In this document: one piece after another, positions 52,190 through 62,563 of the stretch
Layout of the letters: the number at the start of each line of letters is the position of its first letter
Numbering within the stretch: position 1 is the first letter of the stretch
Source of the DNA: Burkholderiales bacterium
Lineage (GTDB): Bacteria > Pseudomonadota > Gammaproteobacteria > Burkholderiales > Burkholderiaceae_C
Assembly: GCA_947464185.1 (NCBI GenBank)
Contig: CANHVY010000003.1
Location: forward strand, 1 to 64,000
Length of the DNA: 64,000 nt
Direction: 5' to 3'
Notes under the pieces: generated by a model
Seen by the model: only the letters and a program-made list of their open reading frames with translations
What the model was told of the DNA's origin: nothing
Databases searched by the model: none
Made by a program: the position numbers and the translations under genes

Positions 52190-53257
52190 ATGTCCCTGTT
52201 CAGCTTCTTCAAGAAAAAGGCGCCTCCGGCGACCGATACCCAGGGCGACGCTGCCTCGATCGAAGCGCAGCAGCGCCCTGGGGCCGCAGAGATCCCCCCG
52301 CCTGCGGCCGGCGCGGCCCCTGGGCTGCCCGACGCGAACCCCGAGCGCGGGGGTTGGCTCAGCCGTCTGAAGGCGGGCCTGCGCAAGACCGGCCAGGGCA
52401 TCGCTCAGGTGTTCACTGGCACGCGGATCGACGATGCGCTGTACGAGGAGCTGGAGTCGGCTCTTCTGATGGCCGACGCGGGTTTGCCCGCCACGCAACA
52501 GTTGCTTGCAGACCTGAAGCGCCGGGTCAAAGACACAAAGGCCACAGATCCGGCAGCCGTGAAAACGCTGTTGGTGGATGCGTTGGCCGAGCTGCTGCAG
52601 CCCTTGCAGCGACCGCTGGAGGTGGGGCAGGCCACCCCCACGGTTTTCATGGTGGTGGGTGTCAACGGCGCGGGCAAGACCACCAGCATCGGCAAGCTCA
52701 CCCACCATCTGGCCGCCGACGGTCAGAAGGTGCTGCTGGCCGCAGCCGACACCTTTCGCGCCGCCGCGCGTGAGCAACTCGCGGTCTGGGGCGACCGCAA
52801 CCGCGTGGACATCGTCAGCCAGCAAGGGGGTGACCCTGCTGCGGTGAGTTTCGACGCCGTGACGGCCGGGCGCGCGCGGGCCTGCGATGTGGTGATTGCC
52901 GACACGGCCGGACGGCTGCCTACCCAGCAGCACCTGATGGAAGAGCTCAAGAAGATCCGCCGCACCATCGCCAAGGCACAGGAGGGCGCGCCGCACGAGG
53001 TGTTGCTGGTGGTGGACGGCAACACGGGTCAGAACGCGCTGGCCCAGGTCAAGGCCTTCGACGCTGCAGTGCAGCTCACCGGGCTCATCGTCACCAAGCT
53101 GGACGGTACCGCCAAGGGCGGGGTGCTGGCAGCCATTTCGCGCTGGTGCACTGCAGAGGGCCGGCCTCTGGCGGTGTATTTCATCGGGGTGGGTGAGAAG
53201 CTGGAGGATCTCCAGCCCTTCGATGCCCGGGAGTTCGCCCAGGCCCTGGTGCAGTAA
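52190..53257 (+). CDS. ftsY: Signal recognition particle receptor FtsY
   Basis: SRP-receptor GTPase (355 residues) with a short basic N-terminus (SLFSFFKKKAPP), an Ala/Pro-rich A region and the NG domain. G1 is VGVNGAGKTTSIGKL; the family insert follows as LLAAADTFRAAAREQL, then DTAGRLPTQQHLMEEL and VTKLDGTAKGGVL. ATG 52190 is preferred to TTG 52181. It converges on ffh, its SRP partner, with 60 bp between stops. Confidence 0.97.
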   Translation: MSLFSFFKKKAPPATDTQGDAASIEAQQRPGAAEIPPPAAGAAPGLPDANPERGGWLSRLKAGLRKTGQGIAQVFTGTRIDDALYEELESALLMADAGLPATQQLLADLKRRVKDTKATDPAAVKTLLVDALAELLQPLQRPLEVGQATPTVFMVVGVNGAGKTTSIGKLTHHLAADGQKVLLAAADTFRAAAREQLAVWGDRNRVDIVSQQGGDPAAVSFDAVTAGRARACDVVIADTAGRLPTQQHLMEELKKIRRTIAKAQEGAPHEVLLVVDGNTGQNALAQVKAFDAAVQLTGLIVTKLDGTAKGGVLAAISRWCTAEGRPLAVYFIGVGEKLEDLQPFDAREFAQALVQ

Positions 53258-53317
53258 CCCGGCGTCAACACACCGGGCGCCAGCCTTTCACTGGCGAGGG
53301 TGGGATGCCGAGCGCGG

Positions 53318-54685
53318 TCAGCGTGGCATGCCCGGCATTCCCGGGAACCCGCCGCCCATGCGGCGCATCATCTTCATCAGGCCGCCGCCCTTCATCTTCT
53401 TCATCATGTCGCGCATCTGCTCGAACTGGTTGAGCATGCGGTTGACCTCCTGCACTTGTACGCCAGCACCGGTGGCGATACGGCGCTTGCGCGAGGCTTT
53501 GATGAGTTCGGGCTTGCGACGCTCCAGCGGCGTCATCGCGCAGATGATGCCTTCCATGCGCCGCACGTCGCGCTCGGCCTTGCCGAGGTCAGCGCCGGCC
53601 GCGCGTGAGGCCAGCTGCGAGGGCAGCTTGTCCATCAGCCCGGCCAGGCCCCCCATGTTCTTCATCTGGGAAATCTGCGACAGGAAGTCGTTGAGGTCGA
53701 AGGCGTCGCCGCTCTTGACCTTGTCGGCCAGCTTCTGGGCCGCCGCCAGATCCACGCCCTTCTGCACTTCCTCCACCAGGGCGACGATGTCACCCATGCC
53801 CAGGATGCGTCCCGCATGGCGCTCGGCATCAAAGGCCTCCAGGCCGTCGATCTTCTCCGAGACGCCGGCGAACTTGATGGGCACGCCGGTGATCTGGCGC
53901 ACCGACAACGCCGCGCCCCCGCGCGAGTCGCCGTCCAGCTTGGTCAGCACCACGCCGGTCAGCGGCAGGGCGTCCTTGAAGGCGCGCGCGGTGTTGATCG
54001 CGTCCTGGCCTTGCATCGCATCCACGACGAACAAGGTCTCCACCGGGCTCAGCGCCGCATGCAACTGCCGGATCTCGGCCATCAAGGCTTCGTCGATGGC
54101 CAGGCGGCCGGCTGTGTCCACCAGCAGCACGTCGAAATAGTGGCGCCTGGCGTGGTCCAGCGCGGCGCGCGCGATGTCCGCCGGCTTCTGGTCAGGCGCA
54201 CTGGGGAACCATTCGGCCCCAGCCTGCGCGGTCACGGTCTTGAGTTGTTCGATGGCCGCTGGGCGGTACACGTCGGCCGAGACCGTGAGCACCTTCTTGC
54301 GGCGCTTCTCGATCAGGTGCCGGGCGAGCTTGGCGGTGGTGGTGGTCTTGCCGGCGCCCTGCAAGCCGGCCATCAGCACCACCGCCGGGGGCTGCGTGGC
54401 CAGGTTGAGGTCGGCCACACCTTCCCCCATGGTGGCCGCCAGCTCCTTGTGCACGATGCCGACCAGCGCTTGTCCGGGGTTGAGCGAGCCCGCCACTTCC
54501 TGGCCCAGTGCCTTGTCCTTGACCCGGGCGATGAAGTCGCGCACCACGGGCAGCGCCACGTCGGCCTCCAGCAGCGCCATGCGCACTTCGCGCAGCATGT
54601 CCTGCACGTTGCCTTCGGTGATGCGGGCCTGGCCCCGCATGGTCTTGACCAGGCCTGACAGGCGATCGGTGAGGTGGGTGGCCAT
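53318..54685 (-). CDS. ffh: Signal recognition particle protein Ffh
   Basis: SRP54 GTPase (455 residues) that binds signal sequences and 4.5S RNA. The N domain is followed by the G domain with GLQGAGKTTTTAKLARHL, VSADVYRPAAIEQLK, DTAGRLAIDEALM and TKLDGDSRGGAALS. The Met-rich M domain at the C-terminus contains RRIATGAGVQVQEVNRML and MMKKMKGGGLMKMMRRMGGG. ATG 54685 gives the standard start MATHLTDRLSGLVK. Confidence 0.98.
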   Translation of the reverse strand: MATHLTDRLSGLVKTMRGQARITEGNVQDMLREVRMALLEADVALPVVRDFIARVKDKALGQEVAGSLNPGQALVGIVHKELAATMGEGVADLNLATQPPAVVLMAGLQGAGKTTTTAKLARHLIEKRRKKVLTVSADVYRPAAIEQLKTVTAQAGAEWFPSAPDQKPADIARAALDHARRHYFDVLLVDTAGRLAIDEALMAEIRQLHAALSPVETLFVVDAMQGQDAINTARAFKDALPLTGVVLTKLDGDSRGGAALSVRQITGVPIKFAGVSEKIDGLEAFDAERHAGRILGMGDIVALVEEVQKGVDLAAAQKLADKVKSGDAFDLNDFLSQISQMKNMGGLAGLMDKLPSQLASRAAGADLGKAERDVRRMEGIICAMTPLERRKPELIKASRKRRIATGAGVQVQEVNRMLNQFEQMRDMMKKMKGGGLMKMMRRMGGGFPGMPGMPR

Positions 54686-54791
54686 GGAATGAATCTGCCC
54701 GAAGGCGTGGGGCAGCGCGGTGGCGGGTGGGGTGGCGGGAACCGTGTGCAAGTGCAGTGTTCAGGCGATGCTGCACCGTACACTGTGCCGA

Positions 54792-55604
54792 ATGATTCTA
54801 TCGACCGGGTTGCCGAGCGGATGGCCGCTGTTGCTGGCTGTACTGGCCGTGACCGCCTACGCCGTGTCGCTGCTGGGTGGAAGCGCCCGGTTCGACCGTG
54901 TGGCGATGCCGGCCTTCGTGGTGGCGGTGGCGGCCCATGCGGCCATGCTGCTCAGCGAGATCGGCAGCCTGGGCTTCCACGATGCCGCCGCGCGCCTGGG
55001 TTTCGGCCCGGTGCTGTCGCTCACGGTGTGCCTGGCATTGGCCATTCACGCCCTGGATGGTCGCTTCATCACCGTGCCCGTGGTCAGGCGTGTGCTGGCC
55101 GGCATTGGCGCCGCTGCCGTGGTGGTGCAGGGCCTGTTTCCCGGAGAGGCGCGCGTGCTGGGCTCGGCGTGGGCGCCCCTGCACTGGCTGCTGGGCGTGG
55201 CCAGCTACGGCCTGCTGGGCGCCGCGGTTCTCCATGGGGTGCTGCTCGATGCGGCAGAGCGCCGCTTGCGCCAGCGCAGAGGTCTTGCACCCGTGGTGGC
55301 TGGCATGCCCTTGCTGCAGATCGAGCGGATCACCTTTCGCTTTGTCGAGGCCGGTTTTGTGGTGCTGTCGGCGGCGATTGCCCTGGGCATCGTCACCTCC
55401 CATCAATGGCGCTGGGACCACAAGACGGTGCTGTCCCTGCTGGGATGGTCGATCTTCGCCCTCCTGCTGGCGGGTCGCCACGGTCGTGGCTGGCGCGGTC
55501 GCCACGCCACACGCTGGCTGTATGCCGGGGCCTTGGTGCTGCTGCTGGCCTACGTAGGTTCACGCTTCGTGCTGGAAGTGCTGCTGTCGCGTTCTGCGGC
55601 ATGA
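54792..55604 (+). CDS. ypjD: CcsA/YpjD-family inner membrane protein
   Basis: The 270-residue protein has eight or so hydrophobic helices and a cytochrome-c-assembly-type WW-like region (SHQWRWDHKTVLSLLGWSIFALLL) with conserved His residues (APLHWLLGVASYG). It matches YpjD/CcsA-type proteins found next to ffh in proteobacteria. Function uncertain; it is perhaps linked to membrane protein or haem handling. It is divergent from ffh (106 bp). Confidence 0.85.
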   Translation: MILSTGLPSGWPLLLAVLAVTAYAVSLLGGSARFDRVAMPAFVVAVAAHAAMLLSEIGSLGFHDAAARLGFGPVLSLTVCLALAIHALDGRFITVPVVRRVLAGIGAAAVVVQGLFPGEARVLGSAWAPLHWLLGVASYGLLGAAVLHGVLLDAAERRLRQRRGLAPVVAGMPLLQIERITFRFVEAGFVVLSAAIALGIVTSHQWRWDHKTVLSLLGWSIFALLLAGRHGRGWRGRHATRWLYAGALVLLLAYVGSRFVLEVLLSRSAA

Positions 55605-55617
55605 GGGCCTGGCGATC

Positions 55618-55899
55618 ATGAAGTACCTGGTGGTCTTGGTCGTGGTGGTGGTGGGCATCTGGTTGCTGGCCTCCCGCTTTCGCAAGCCGCGTGATCCTGG
55701 CCCAGGGCGGTCCACAGGGGCCGCCCCCGGCGGTTCGCCGCAGGCAGCCCCGTCCGAAGGCGCCGGGGCCGACAAGGCAGCGCCTGGCGAGATGGTGGCC
55801 TGCCGTCATTGCGGTGTGCACCTGCCCGCCGACGAGGCCGTTTTTGACGGGCAATTGCCGTACTGCGGACCGTCGCACCGACAGGCCGGTCCGCGCTGA
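55618..55899 (+). CDS. PP0621-type small membrane protein
   Basis: The 93-residue protein has an N-terminal helix (MKYLVVLVVVVVGIWLLASRF), a Gly/Pro/Ala-rich linker and a C-terminal CxxC-like metal motif (MVACRHCGVHLPADEAVFDGQLPYCGPSHR) with Cys and His positions that could bind zinc. Homologues regularly stand between ypjD and pilS; the function is unknown. It starts 13 bp after the ypjD-like gene. Confidence 0.8.
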   Translation: MKYLVVLVVVVVGIWLLASRFRKPRDPGPGRSTGAAPGGSPQAAPSEGAGADKAAPGEMVACRHCGVHLPADEAVFDGQLPYCGPSHRQAGPR

Positions 55900-55918
55900 G
55901 GGCGGAGGGTTCAAACAG

Positions 55919-57835
55919 ATGAATGTGCCTGTCGAAGGTCACCAGAGCATCGTTGATGGCAGCGCGGGGTCATCTCATTCGTCGCGCACTCCGTCCTGGT
56001 TCATGGATGCTCCAGGGCCGTCCGTCGAGGACGCAGCGGGCTCATCGGCGCCTCGACTGTCAGCAGCGGGGGGACTTTGGCTCAATCCGCTTTGGCTTGA
56101 TTGGCTCTCGGCCGGCCCGTCGGCCGGTTCGCCGGTGTCCGGAGCTCGCTCGGCCCTCGGTCGTTCGCTCTGGAGGGTCTTCCGCACCTATCTCGTTGCT
56201 CGTGCAGTCGTTGGGGTGCTGTTGGCAGCCATGCAGTTCATGGGGCTTGACGAGGCTCACTCGTCAAGGGTCGCTGCGCCTCTGATCAGTGGCACTTACG
56301 CGCTCGAAGCCTGTGCCTTGGCAGCTTGGCTTTGGGCGCGTGGCCGCAACCGGTCCGTTGTCCGGCTGAGCCCGCAGGCCTGGATCGTGCTGACGCTCGG
56401 TGTCGACCTTGTGGCCTTCGTGATGCTGCTGGCCAACGAGCCTGCGGCCGGTCTCAATCACGGAGCCCTGCTGGTATTGCCCGTGCTGATGGCCGGTGTG
56501 CTGCTGTCACGCCCGGGCGCGCTGGTTGCCGCTGCCGTGGTGGCTTTGGTCTTGCTGTTCGACACTTGGGCGCTCAGCCTCAAATCGCCTGCGGCGCCCT
56601 CGGCCTGGGTGGGGTCTGTGTTGGTCGGCGTTGGGATGCTGACCGTGGCATGGCTGGCGGGCGAGTTGTCTTCCCGCCTGCGGCGCGAAGAGCGGGCCGC
56701 TGTCGACAGTCAGCAAAGAGCCCGCCTGCAAGCAGGCGTGAACCAACTGGTCATCCAGGAGTTGAGCGAAGGCCTGCTGGTGATCGATCGGCATCGCCGT
56801 GTTCTGGCGGTCAACCCCTCGGCACAGCTTCTCCTGGGGCTGCCCGCAGAGGACCAGGCTGCCCAGGGCATCCTGCACGGCTCGGTACCCGCGTGGGCGC
56901 CCTTGTTGCGCGCGATCGAAAGGGCCCATGCCGAGGGTTCGTGGCCTGCCGAAGGGCGCGTCGTGTCAAGGCGTGACAGCTCGCCGGGATCGGCAGGGCC
57001 GACGAAGCTGCGTGTGCGCCTGCGGTTCACCCGTCGGGTGGGCTCCGCCCATACGACCGGGCCGGAAGACCCCGAGCAGGACCTGTGCGTGTTGCTGCTT
57101 GAGGATGAGCGCGTTCTTCAGATCCGCGTCCAGCAGGAGAAGCTCGCCGCGATGGGTCGGGTGTCGGCAGCGATCGCGCACGAGATCCGCAATCCCCTGG
57201 CTGCCATTGCGCAGGCCAACGAACTGCTGTCCGAAGACAGGCTGGGCCGGTCGCAGGAGCGCCTGGTGTCGATCATCTCGGACAACGTGGTCCGCTTGCG
57301 GCGCCTGGTCGACGACGTCCTCGAGTCCCTGCCCACGGGGGTTGGCCGGGCCGGCTCCATGGATGTTGTGGAACTCGTGCGGACCGTGGTGGAAGAGTGG
57401 CGCGGCACCAACGGCGTTGGGCCAGGTGTGGTGGAACTGAGTCTTCCCTTGCAGCAGGCACAGGCCTGGTTCGACCCTGAGCATCTCCGTCGCATTCTGG
57501 TGAACCTGCTGGACAACGGCTACCGGCACTCGTCGCGCGAAGCCCGTGCAGTCAAGGTGACGGTGGATATGGGTGCGGGTGATGTCGTGGTGCTCATGGT
57601 GACCAACGATGGCCAGCCCATCACCGCCGATGTCGAGATGCACTTGTTCGAACCTTTCTTTTCCACCCGCAGTCGGGGTTCCGGACTGGGCCTGTACCTC
57701 TGCAAGGAGTTGTGCGAGCGGCACGGCGCGGACATCCGTCATGTGCGGCTCGACCAGGGACAACTGCATGCCACCGCTTTCGTCGTGCGGTTGCCAGGGC
57801 CTTCGGCGGCACCTTCCGGTTGGGGTTCGCTCTGA
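55919..57835 (+). CDS. pilS: Two-component sensor kinase PilS
   Basis: Membrane histidine kinase (638 residues) controlling pilin transcription with PilR. An N-terminal ~80-residue Ser/Pro-rich stretch precedes about six membrane helices. A PAS-like domain ([31 protein letters not shown]), the HisKA phospho-acceptor in [19 protein letters not shown], and the ATPase domain ([29 protein letters not shown]) follow. The stop overlaps the pilR start as TGATG. Confidence 0.93.
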   Translation: MNVPVEGHQSIVDGSAGSSHSSRTPSWFMDAPGPSVEDAAGSSAPRLSAAGGLWLNPLWLDWLSAGPSAGSPVSGARSALGRSLWRVFRTYLVARAVVGVLLAAMQFMGLDEAHSSRVAAPLISGTYALEACALAAWLWARGRNRSVVRLSPQAWIVLTLGVDLVAFVMLLANEPAAGLNHGALLVLPVLMAGVLLSRPGALVAAAVVALVLLFDTWALSLKSPAAPSAWVGSVLVGVGMLTVAWLAGELSSRLRREERAAVDSQQRARLQAGVNQLVIQELSEGLLVIDRHRRVLAVNPSAQLLLGLPAEDQAAQGILHGSVPAWAPLLRAIERAHAEGSWPAEGRVVSRRDSSPGSAGPTKLRVRLRFTRRVGSAHTTGPEDPEQDLCVLLLEDERVLQIRVQQEKLAAMGRVSAAIAHEIRNPLAAIAQANELLSEDRLGRSQERLVSIISDNVVRLRRLVDDVLESLPTGVGRAGSMDVVELVRTVVEEWRGTNGVGPGVVELSLPLQQAQAWFDPEHLRRILVNLLDNGYRHSSREARAVKVTVDMGAGDVVVLMVTNDGQPITADVEMHLFEPFFSTRSRGSGLGLYLCKELCERHGADIRHVRLDQGQLHATAFVVRLPGPSAAPSGWGSL

Positions 57836-59340
57836 TGGCTTCCGGCCCTCACAGACTGCTGGTCGTCGACGACGAGCCGGACCTGCTGACGCTGTACGAA
57901 CTGACCCTGCTGCGTGAGGGGCACGATGTGGAGTGCGCGGGTTCGGTGCAGGAGGCGATGCAGGCGTTGCAGCGCCGGACCTTTCACCTGGTGATCACCG
58001 ACATGCGACTGCCCGACGGGCAGGGCATCGAGTTGCTGCATCACGTAGAAGCGGCAGGCCGCAGCGAGAAGGTGATCGTCATCACCGCCTACGGTTCTGC
58101 GGAGACGGCCGTGGCGGCCTTGAAGGCCGGTGCCTTCGACTACCTCACCAAGCCAGTGGACCTGCGGCAGTTTCGCTCGGTGGTGGCTGCGGCGCTGGGG
58201 CAGTCGGCGCTACCGTCGTTGGCCCCGAGTCCTGCCCCGGTGTCCCGGGTCGATCAGCTTTCGGCCGCGTTGCAGCTCGGGATGGCGCGCCTTGTGGGGA
58301 ACTCGCCCGCCATGAGCCATGTGCGGATGCTGGTGGACAAGGTCTCGCGCAGCATGGCGCCCGTCCTGGTGACGGGCGAGTCCGGCACCGGCAAGGAACT
58401 CGTTGCGCGTGCTATCCACCTATCCTCGGCCCGTGCAGCAGGACCCTTCGTGCCCGTGAACTGCGGCGCCATCCCGGAAGCTCTCCTCGAGGCCGAATTC
58501 TTCGGTTACCGCAAAGGCGCGTTCACCGGTGCCACGGACGACCGGCCGGGCTTCTTCCAGGCGGCAAAGGGGGGCACCCTTTTCCTGGACGAGATCGGCG
58601 ACCTTCCGCTGCTCATGCAGAGCAAGCTGCTTCGCGCTATCCAGGAACGCAGCGTGCGGCCCCTGGGTGCCACGGCGGAAGTGCCCTGCAACTCCCGCAT
58701 CGTCAGTGCCACGCACCGCAACCTGCCGCAGGAAGTGCAGGCCGGACGTTTCCGCCAGGACCTCTTCTTCCGTCTCAACGTCATCCACATCCAGGTGCCG
58801 CCGCTGCGGGACCGGCTCATGGACCTGGCCCCGATCTGCGAGGACATCCTCGAGCGCATCTGCGGTGACGGCGGCGGTCACCCGCCGCCGCGCGTGACCG
58901 AAGAGGCCTTGCAGCACCTGTGTTCGTATGATTTCCCGGGCAACGTTCGGGAACTGGAGAACATGCTGCACCGTGCGCTGGCCCTGTCCTCTGCTGATTC
59001 CATCGGCGTGGAGGAGTTGGGTGCTCAGCCGAGGCCTGCATCCGTGCTTGAAGCACTGGAGGTGCAACTGTCCTCACCCCCCGCTGTCGATCTGCCCGAT
59101 GAAGTGCCGGCGGCCGCGGCGCCTGCGGTCCTGCCGCCGCATGCCGCGGAGGAACTCCCGGCCAGCCTGGAGGCCTATCTGGACAGCGTGGAGCGTGGCA
59201 TCCTCGAGCAGGCCCTGGCGCGGCATCGGTTCAACCGCACGGCCGCTGGCGCCAGCCTGGGCCTGTCGCTGCGCCAGATGCGCTACCGCATGGCACGGCT
59301 GGGCATTGGCGTGGATTCGGACACTTCTGATCCGACCTGA
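57835..59340 (+). CDS. pilR: Sigma-54-dependent response regulator PilR
   Basis: NtrC-family activator (501 residues). The receiver domain has [15 protein letters not shown] and phospho-acceptor Asp in [10 protein letters not shown]. The AAA+ domain has Walker [17 protein letters not shown], the sigma-54 contact loop [13 protein letters not shown] and Walker [11 protein letters not shown]. The C-terminal Fis-type HTH is [22 protein letters not shown]. An Ala/Pro-rich linker of about 60 residues separates the AAA+ and HTH parts. Confidence 0.95.
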   Translation: MASGPHRLLVVDDEPDLLTLYELTLLREGHDVECAGSVQEAMQALQRRTFHLVITDMRLPDGQGIELLHHVEAAGRSEKVIVITAYGSAETAVAALKAGAFDYLTKPVDLRQFRSVVAAALGQSALPSLAPSPAPVSRVDQLSAALQLGMARLVGNSPAMSHVRMLVDKVSRSMAPVLVTGESGTGKELVARAIHLSSARAAGPFVPVNCGAIPEALLEAEFFGYRKGAFTGATDDRPGFFQAAKGGTLFLDEIGDLPLLMQSKLLRAIQERSVRPLGATAEVPCNSRIVSATHRNLPQEVQAGRFRQDLFFRLNVIHIQVPPLRDRLMDLAPICEDILERICGDGGGHPPPRVTEEALQHLCSYDFPGNVRELENMLHRALALSSADSIGVEELGAQPRPASVLEALEVQLSSPPAVDLPDEVPAAAAPAVLPPHAAEELPASLEAYLDSVERGILEQALARHRFNRTAAGASLGLSLRQMRYRMARLGIGVDSDTSDPT

Positions 59341-59365
59341 TGGGAATCAGGGAAAACACAGCTCG

Positions 59366-59381
59366 ACACCACCGGTAGTGC
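59366..59381. promoter_or_regulatory. Degenerate NrdR box (distal) upstream of nrdA
   Basis: ACACCACCGGTAGTGC resembles the NrdR consensus (ACAC...GTGT) with a degraded centre. It lies exactly 32 bp from the strong box at 59398, the spacing expected of paired NrdR sites. Confidence 0.5.
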
Positions 59382-59397
59382 CTTGAGCGCTTCGGTG

Positions 59398-59413
59398 ACA
59401 CCATATATAGTGT
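59398..59413. promoter_or_regulatory. NrdR box upstream of nrdA
   Basis: ACACCATATATAGTGT differs from the NrdR consensus ACACWATATATWGTGT at one position. NrdR is the known ATP/dATP-sensing repressor of ribonucleotide reductase operons. Confidence 0.8.
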
Positions 59414-59491
59414 TTGCCAACCCATCACACGTTTTCCGGGCTGCCCTTCGCACAGGGGCAGTCAGGCCCGCTACAGCCCATGAGGAGCCGC

Positions 59492-62404
59492 ATGCAGTCA
59501 GTTGCCCTTTCCAGCCAGGAAGCCTTCGTGCCGATGCCGGCGCGCGCCGCGTCCGCTACGGCGACGTCGGCCTACACGGCTTATCAGATCATCCGCCGCA
59601 ACGGCGCAGTCGTCTCCTTTGAGCCCAGCAAGATTGCGGTGGCACTGATGAAGGCCTTCCTGGCAGTGCATGGCACCCAGGGCGCGGCGTCTGCCAGCGT
59701 GCGCGAGACGGTCGACGGGCTGACGGAAGCCGTGGTGCGCGCGCTGTTGCGCTCGCGCCCGGGCGGTGGCACTTTCCATATCGAGGACGTGCAGGACCAG
59801 GTGGAACTGGGCCTGATGCGTGGCGGGCACCACGAGGTGGCCCGGGCCTACGTCCTGTACCGGGACCGCAGGGCCCAGGAGCGCGCGCGGCAATCGGCAC
59901 CTGCCGAACCCAGGATGCCGCAGTTCCATGTCGCCGACAGGGGTCAGCGGGTGGCCCTCGACGTGTCCGCGCTGACGCTTCTGGTGCAGCAGGCCTGCGA
60001 AGGGCTGGGGGCCGACGTGTCTGCAGAGCCGATCCTGGCCGAGACCATGCGCAACCTGTACGACGGCGTGCCCATCGACGAGGTCTACAAGGCTGCCATC
60101 CTGGCCGCCCGCACCTTGCTTGAGCGCGAGCCGGCCTACACCCGTGCCACGGCTCGCCTGCTGATGCACTCCATTCGGCGCGAGATCATGGGCGCCGAAG
60201 TAGATGGCATCGACATGGCCACGGCCTATGCCAGCTATTTCCCCACCTTCGTGAAGAAGGGCGTCCAGGCCGAACTCCTAGATGACAAGTTGCTCCAGTT
60301 CGATCTCGCGCGCCTGGCCGCGGCGCTGAAGCCGGAGCGTGACCTGCAGTTCGATTACCTGGGCCTGCAGACCCTGTACGACCGCTACTTCCTGCACATC
60401 GACGAGCAACGCATCGAGATGCCCCAGGCCTTCTTCATGCGGGTGGCCATGGGCCTGTCGCTCAATGAAGTCGACCGTGAGGCCCGGGCCATCGAGTTCT
60501 ACGAGGTGTTGTCGAGTTTCGACTTCATGTCCAGCACCCCCACGCTGTTCAATTCCGGCACCCGGCGCTCCCAGTTGTCCAGCTGCTACCTCACCACGGT
60601 GGCGGACGATCTGGACGGCATTTACGAGGCGCTGAAGGAAAACGCGCTGTTGTCAAAGTTTGCCGGCGGCCTGGGAAATGACTGGACACGCGTGCGCGCG
60701 CTCGGGTCCTACATCAAGGGCACCAATGGCAAGAGCCAAGGCGTGGTGCCTTTCCTGAAGGTCGTCAACGATACGGCGGTGGCGGTCAATCAGGGGGGCA
60801 AGCGCAAGGGCGCGGTGTGCTCCTATCTGGAGTCCTGGCACCTGGACATCGAGGAATTCCTGGAGCTTCGCAAGAACACCGGTGACGACCGCCGCCGCAC
60901 CCATGACATGAACACGGCGAACTGGATCCCCGACCTGTTCATGAAGCGCGTGGCGGAGGACGGCGACTGGACCTTGTTCTCGCCGTCGACCTGCCCTGAC
61001 CTGCATGACCTCTTTGGTCAGGCCTTCGAACAGGCCTACACCGCTTACGAGGCCAAGGCCGATCGTGGTGAGATCAAGCTCTTCAAGCGCATGCCCGCCC
61101 GCAGCCTGTGGCGCAAGATGCTGACCATGCTGTTCGAGACGGGCCATCCCTGGATCACCTTCAAGGATGCCTGCAACGTGCGCAGCCCGCAGCAGCATAT
61201 CGGTGTGGTGCACTCCAGCAACCTGTGCACGGAGATCACACTCAACACCAGTGACACCGAAATCGCGGTGTGCAACCTCGGCTCGGTCAACCTGGTCCAG
61301 CATCTGACGGACGGGCCGGACGGGCGCAAGATGATCGATCAGGTGAAGTTGCAGAAGACGGTGTCAACGGCCATGCGCATGCTAGACAACGTCATCGACA
61401 TCAACTACTACGCGGTCAAGAAGGCGCGCGATTCCAATCTGCGGCACAGACCCGTCGGACTGGGCATCATGGGCTTCCAGGATTGCCTGTACCAACTGCG
61501 CGTGCCCTACGCCAGCCAGGAGGCCGTGGAGTTCGCCGATCGCTCCATGGAAGCCGTGTGTTTCCACGCCTATTGGGCCTCCACCGATCTGGCCCAGGAG
61601 CGCGGGCGCTACTCCAGCTATCGCGGTTCCCTGTGGGATCAGGGTGTGCTGCCCATCGATTCATTGGACTTGCTGGCCCGTCATCGAGGCGGGCATGTCG
61701 AGGTGGACCGCTCGTCCACCATGGACTGGAACGCGCTGCGCGAGCGCATTGCCCAGCACGGCATGCGCAACAGCAACTGCGTGGCCATTGCGCCCACGGC
61801 CACCATCTCCAACATCATCGGCGTGGACGCCTCCATCGAGCCTTGCTTCGGCAACATCTCGGTCAAGTCCAACCTCTCCGGCGAGTTCACTGTCGTGAAC
61901 GAATATCTCGTGCGCGACCTCAAGAGACTGGGCCTGTGGGACAGCGTGATGGTGTCCGACCTCAAGCACTTCGACGGCTCGCTGCGGCGGATTGACCGTG
62001 TGCCTGAGGAACTCAAGCAGTTATATGCCACGGCCTTCGAGGTGGAGCCCGTCTGGCTGGTGGAAGCAGCGTCGCGCCGTCAGAAGTGGATCGACCAAGC
62101 CCAGTCGCTCAACATCTACATGGCAGGCGCCTCAGGCAAGAAACTGGACGAGACTTATCGCCTGGCTTGGCTGCGCGGGTTGAAGACCACGTACTACCTG
62201 CGCACCATGGGCGCCACACACGCCGAGAAGTCCACGGTGCATCCGGGCGCACTCAATTCGGTGCCTTCCGGTGGTGGTGTCTCGTCTTCGATGGAAGCTG
62301 CCGCAGCCAAGGCGCAGTCGCAGATGGCGCAAGTCGAGTCCGCGCCTGGAAGCGACGTGAAGTTCTGCTCCATCGACAACCCCGACTGCGAGGCATGCCA
62401 ATAG
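59492..62404 (+). CDS. nrdA: Ribonucleoside-diphosphate reductase alpha subunit NrdA
   Basis: Class I catalytic subunit (970 residues), much longer than E. coli NrdA (761) but usual for this order. An ATP-cone (YQIIRRNGAVVSFEPSKIAVALMKAF) is at the N-terminus. Active-site parts are seen in FNSGTRRSQLSSCYL, NLCTEITLNTSDTEIAVCNLGSVNL and PTATISNIIGVDASIEP. The C-terminal CSIDNPDCEACQ provides the Cys pair reduced by thioredoxin. ATG 59492 follows AGGAG; ATG 59480 is an alternative. NrdR boxes lie upstream. Confidence 0.96.
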   Translation: MQSVALSSQEAFVPMPARAASATATSAYTAYQIIRRNGAVVSFEPSKIAVALMKAFLAVHGTQGAASASVRETVDGLTEAVVRALLRSRPGGGTFHIEDVQDQVELGLMRGGHHEVARAYVLYRDRRAQERARQSAPAEPRMPQFHVADRGQRVALDVSALTLLVQQACEGLGADVSAEPILAETMRNLYDGVPIDEVYKAAILAARTLLEREPAYTRATARLLMHSIRREIMGAEVDGIDMATAYASYFPTFVKKGVQAELLDDKLLQFDLARLAAALKPERDLQFDYLGLQTLYDRYFLHIDEQRIEMPQAFFMRVAMGLSLNEVDREARAIEFYEVLSSFDFMSSTPTLFNSGTRRSQLSSCYLTTVADDLDGIYEALKENALLSKFAGGLGNDWTRVRALGSYIKGTNGKSQGVVPFLKVVNDTAVAVNQGGKRKGAVCSYLESWHLDIEEFLELRKNTGDDRRRTHDMNTANWIPDLFMKRVAEDGDWTLFSPSTCPDLHDLFGQAFEQAYTAYEAKADRGEIKLFKRMPARSLWRKMLTMLFETGHPWITFKDACNVRSPQQHIGVVHSSNLCTEITLNTSDTEIAVCNLGSVNLVQHLTDGPDGRKMIDQVKLQKTVSTAMRMLDNVIDINYYAVKKARDSNLRHRPVGLGIMGFQDCLYQLRVPYASQEAVEFADRSMEAVCFHAYWASTDLAQERGRYSSYRGSLWDQGVLPIDSLDLLARHRGGHVEVDRSSTMDWNALRERIAQHGMRNSNCVAIAPTATISNIIGVDASIEPCFGNISVKSNLSGEFTVVNEYLVRDLKRLGLWDSVMVSDLKHFDGSLRRIDRVPEELKQLYATAFEVEPVWLVEAASRRQKWIDQAQSLNIYMAGASGKKLDETYRLAWLRGLKTTYYLRTMGATHAEKSTVHPGALNSVPSGGGVSSSMEAAAAKAQSQMAQVESAPGSDVKFCSIDNPDCEACQ

Positions 62405-62563
62405 GGAAATGAGGGGGTCCAAAAGCCGATTGCGGTGGGGTTCTCGCGCCACCGAGGGCTCCCGTTCCGAACGTCTCCCGATCCTGATGACATTCGCAGC
62501 AAGAAGTGCTTGGTCTTGCGACACATCGCTCCGATAATTCAACGCCTCTGAGGACATCACCCC

